A DNA stretch of 5,817 nucleotides from Bacillota bacterium (GTDB lineage Bacteria > Bacillota > Bacilli > Lactobacillales > Streptococcaceae). This document shows, piece after piece, positions 5,707-5,817 of the stretch; positions within the stretch are counted from its first letter, which is position 1, and the number at the start of each line of letters is the position of its first letter. Under the pieces are notes generated by a model, which ran no database searches, was not told the origin of the DNA, and was given only the letters and a program-made list of their open reading frames with translations. The position numbers were made by a program, and so were the translations under genes. The stretch is from assembly GCA_021781855.1 (NCBI GenBank), contig JAJXWC010000153.1, forward strand, positions 1 through 5,817, written 5' to 3'.

Positions 5707-5817
5707 TTAAGCGTTTTTTAAAGACCCGAATGGTAATTCTATCATCTTGAAATTTACTACACCAGGGTTTTCAAGACGGTGCATTGTGCTTAAAGGTTTG
5801 TAGGTTCTGTCGTAATT
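5707..5817 (-). CDS. Partial reading frame entering from the right edge; unidentified, possibly the 5' part of the nusB frame
   Basis: A frame with no stop runs from the right edge to a TAA at 5709-5707, giving 36 residues that end MIELPFGSLKNA. I do not recognise the sequence. Two in-frame ATGs (5784 and 5745) lack Shine-Dalgarno sequences, so the start is probably outside the window. The final codons TCT TTA AAA AAC GCT TAA include T TTA AAA and A AAA AAC, both in frame. A -1 shift there continues into the nusB frame as KKRLTANLEAL and so on. The alternatives are a separate upstream gene ending here, one gene broken by a lost A in the homopolymer, or programmed frameshifting. The choice cannot be made from this window. 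Confidence 0.35.
   Translation of the reverse strand, partial: NYDRTYKPLSTMHRLENPGVVNFKMIELPFGSLKNA
5713..5722 (-). other. Slippery-type run TTTAAAAAAC at the junction of two open frames
   Basis: The minus strand reads TTTAAAAAAC, which contains two overlapping X XXY YYZ heptamers (T TTA AAA and A AAA AAC), both in the frame of the upstream ORF and two codons before its TAA. A -1 shift joins that ORF to the nusB frame. The same effect would follow from a homopolymer of six A where seven is ancestral, by mutation or base-calling error. I see no convincing stimulatory hairpin or internal Shine-Dalgarno sequence close by, so an indel is at least as likely as programmed frameshifting. Confidence 0.4.

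Overview
The window is an AT-rich stretch of a low-GC Gram-positive genome. It is most likely Lactococcus or a close Streptococcaceae relative, an assignment resting on gene content and protein style rather than a database match. All four clear genes lie on the minus strand, so the biological order runs from high to low coordinates: nusB (right), malQ, glgC, glgD (left). The expected next glycogen gene, glgA, does not start inside the window.

Region by region. 4943-5817: a NusB-type antitermination factor with an unusual N-terminal extension. The reading frame stays open upstream of its only ATG but has no start codon there. A second open frame entering from the right edge ends in a TAA right after a TTTAAAAAAC run, which is where a -1 shift would join the two. 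4776-4942: a good intrinsic terminator for nusB, then a sigma-A-type promoter for malQ with a CcpA (cre)-like site at the predicted transcription start and an adjacent inverted repeat. 2760-4769: malQ, a long-form GH77 4-alpha-glucanotransferase. 2393-2759: a 367-base intergenic region with no convincing gene. It holds a candidate glgC promoter, a perfect 24-bp AT-rich palindrome just upstream of it, and a possible plus-strand small RNA with its own promoter. 112-2392: glgC and glgD, overlapping by 11 bases, encode the catalytic and the degenerate regulatory subunit of ADP-glucose pyrophosphorylase. 1-111: no gene, but a strong hairpin just after glgD.

Together, glgC and glgD make ADP-glucose for glycogen synthesis, while MalQ rearranges maltodextrins and links maltose or glycogen breakdown to glucose and longer glucans. 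The cre-like site at malQ suggests carbon catabolite control. nusB is a housekeeping neighbour, separated from the sugar genes by a terminator.
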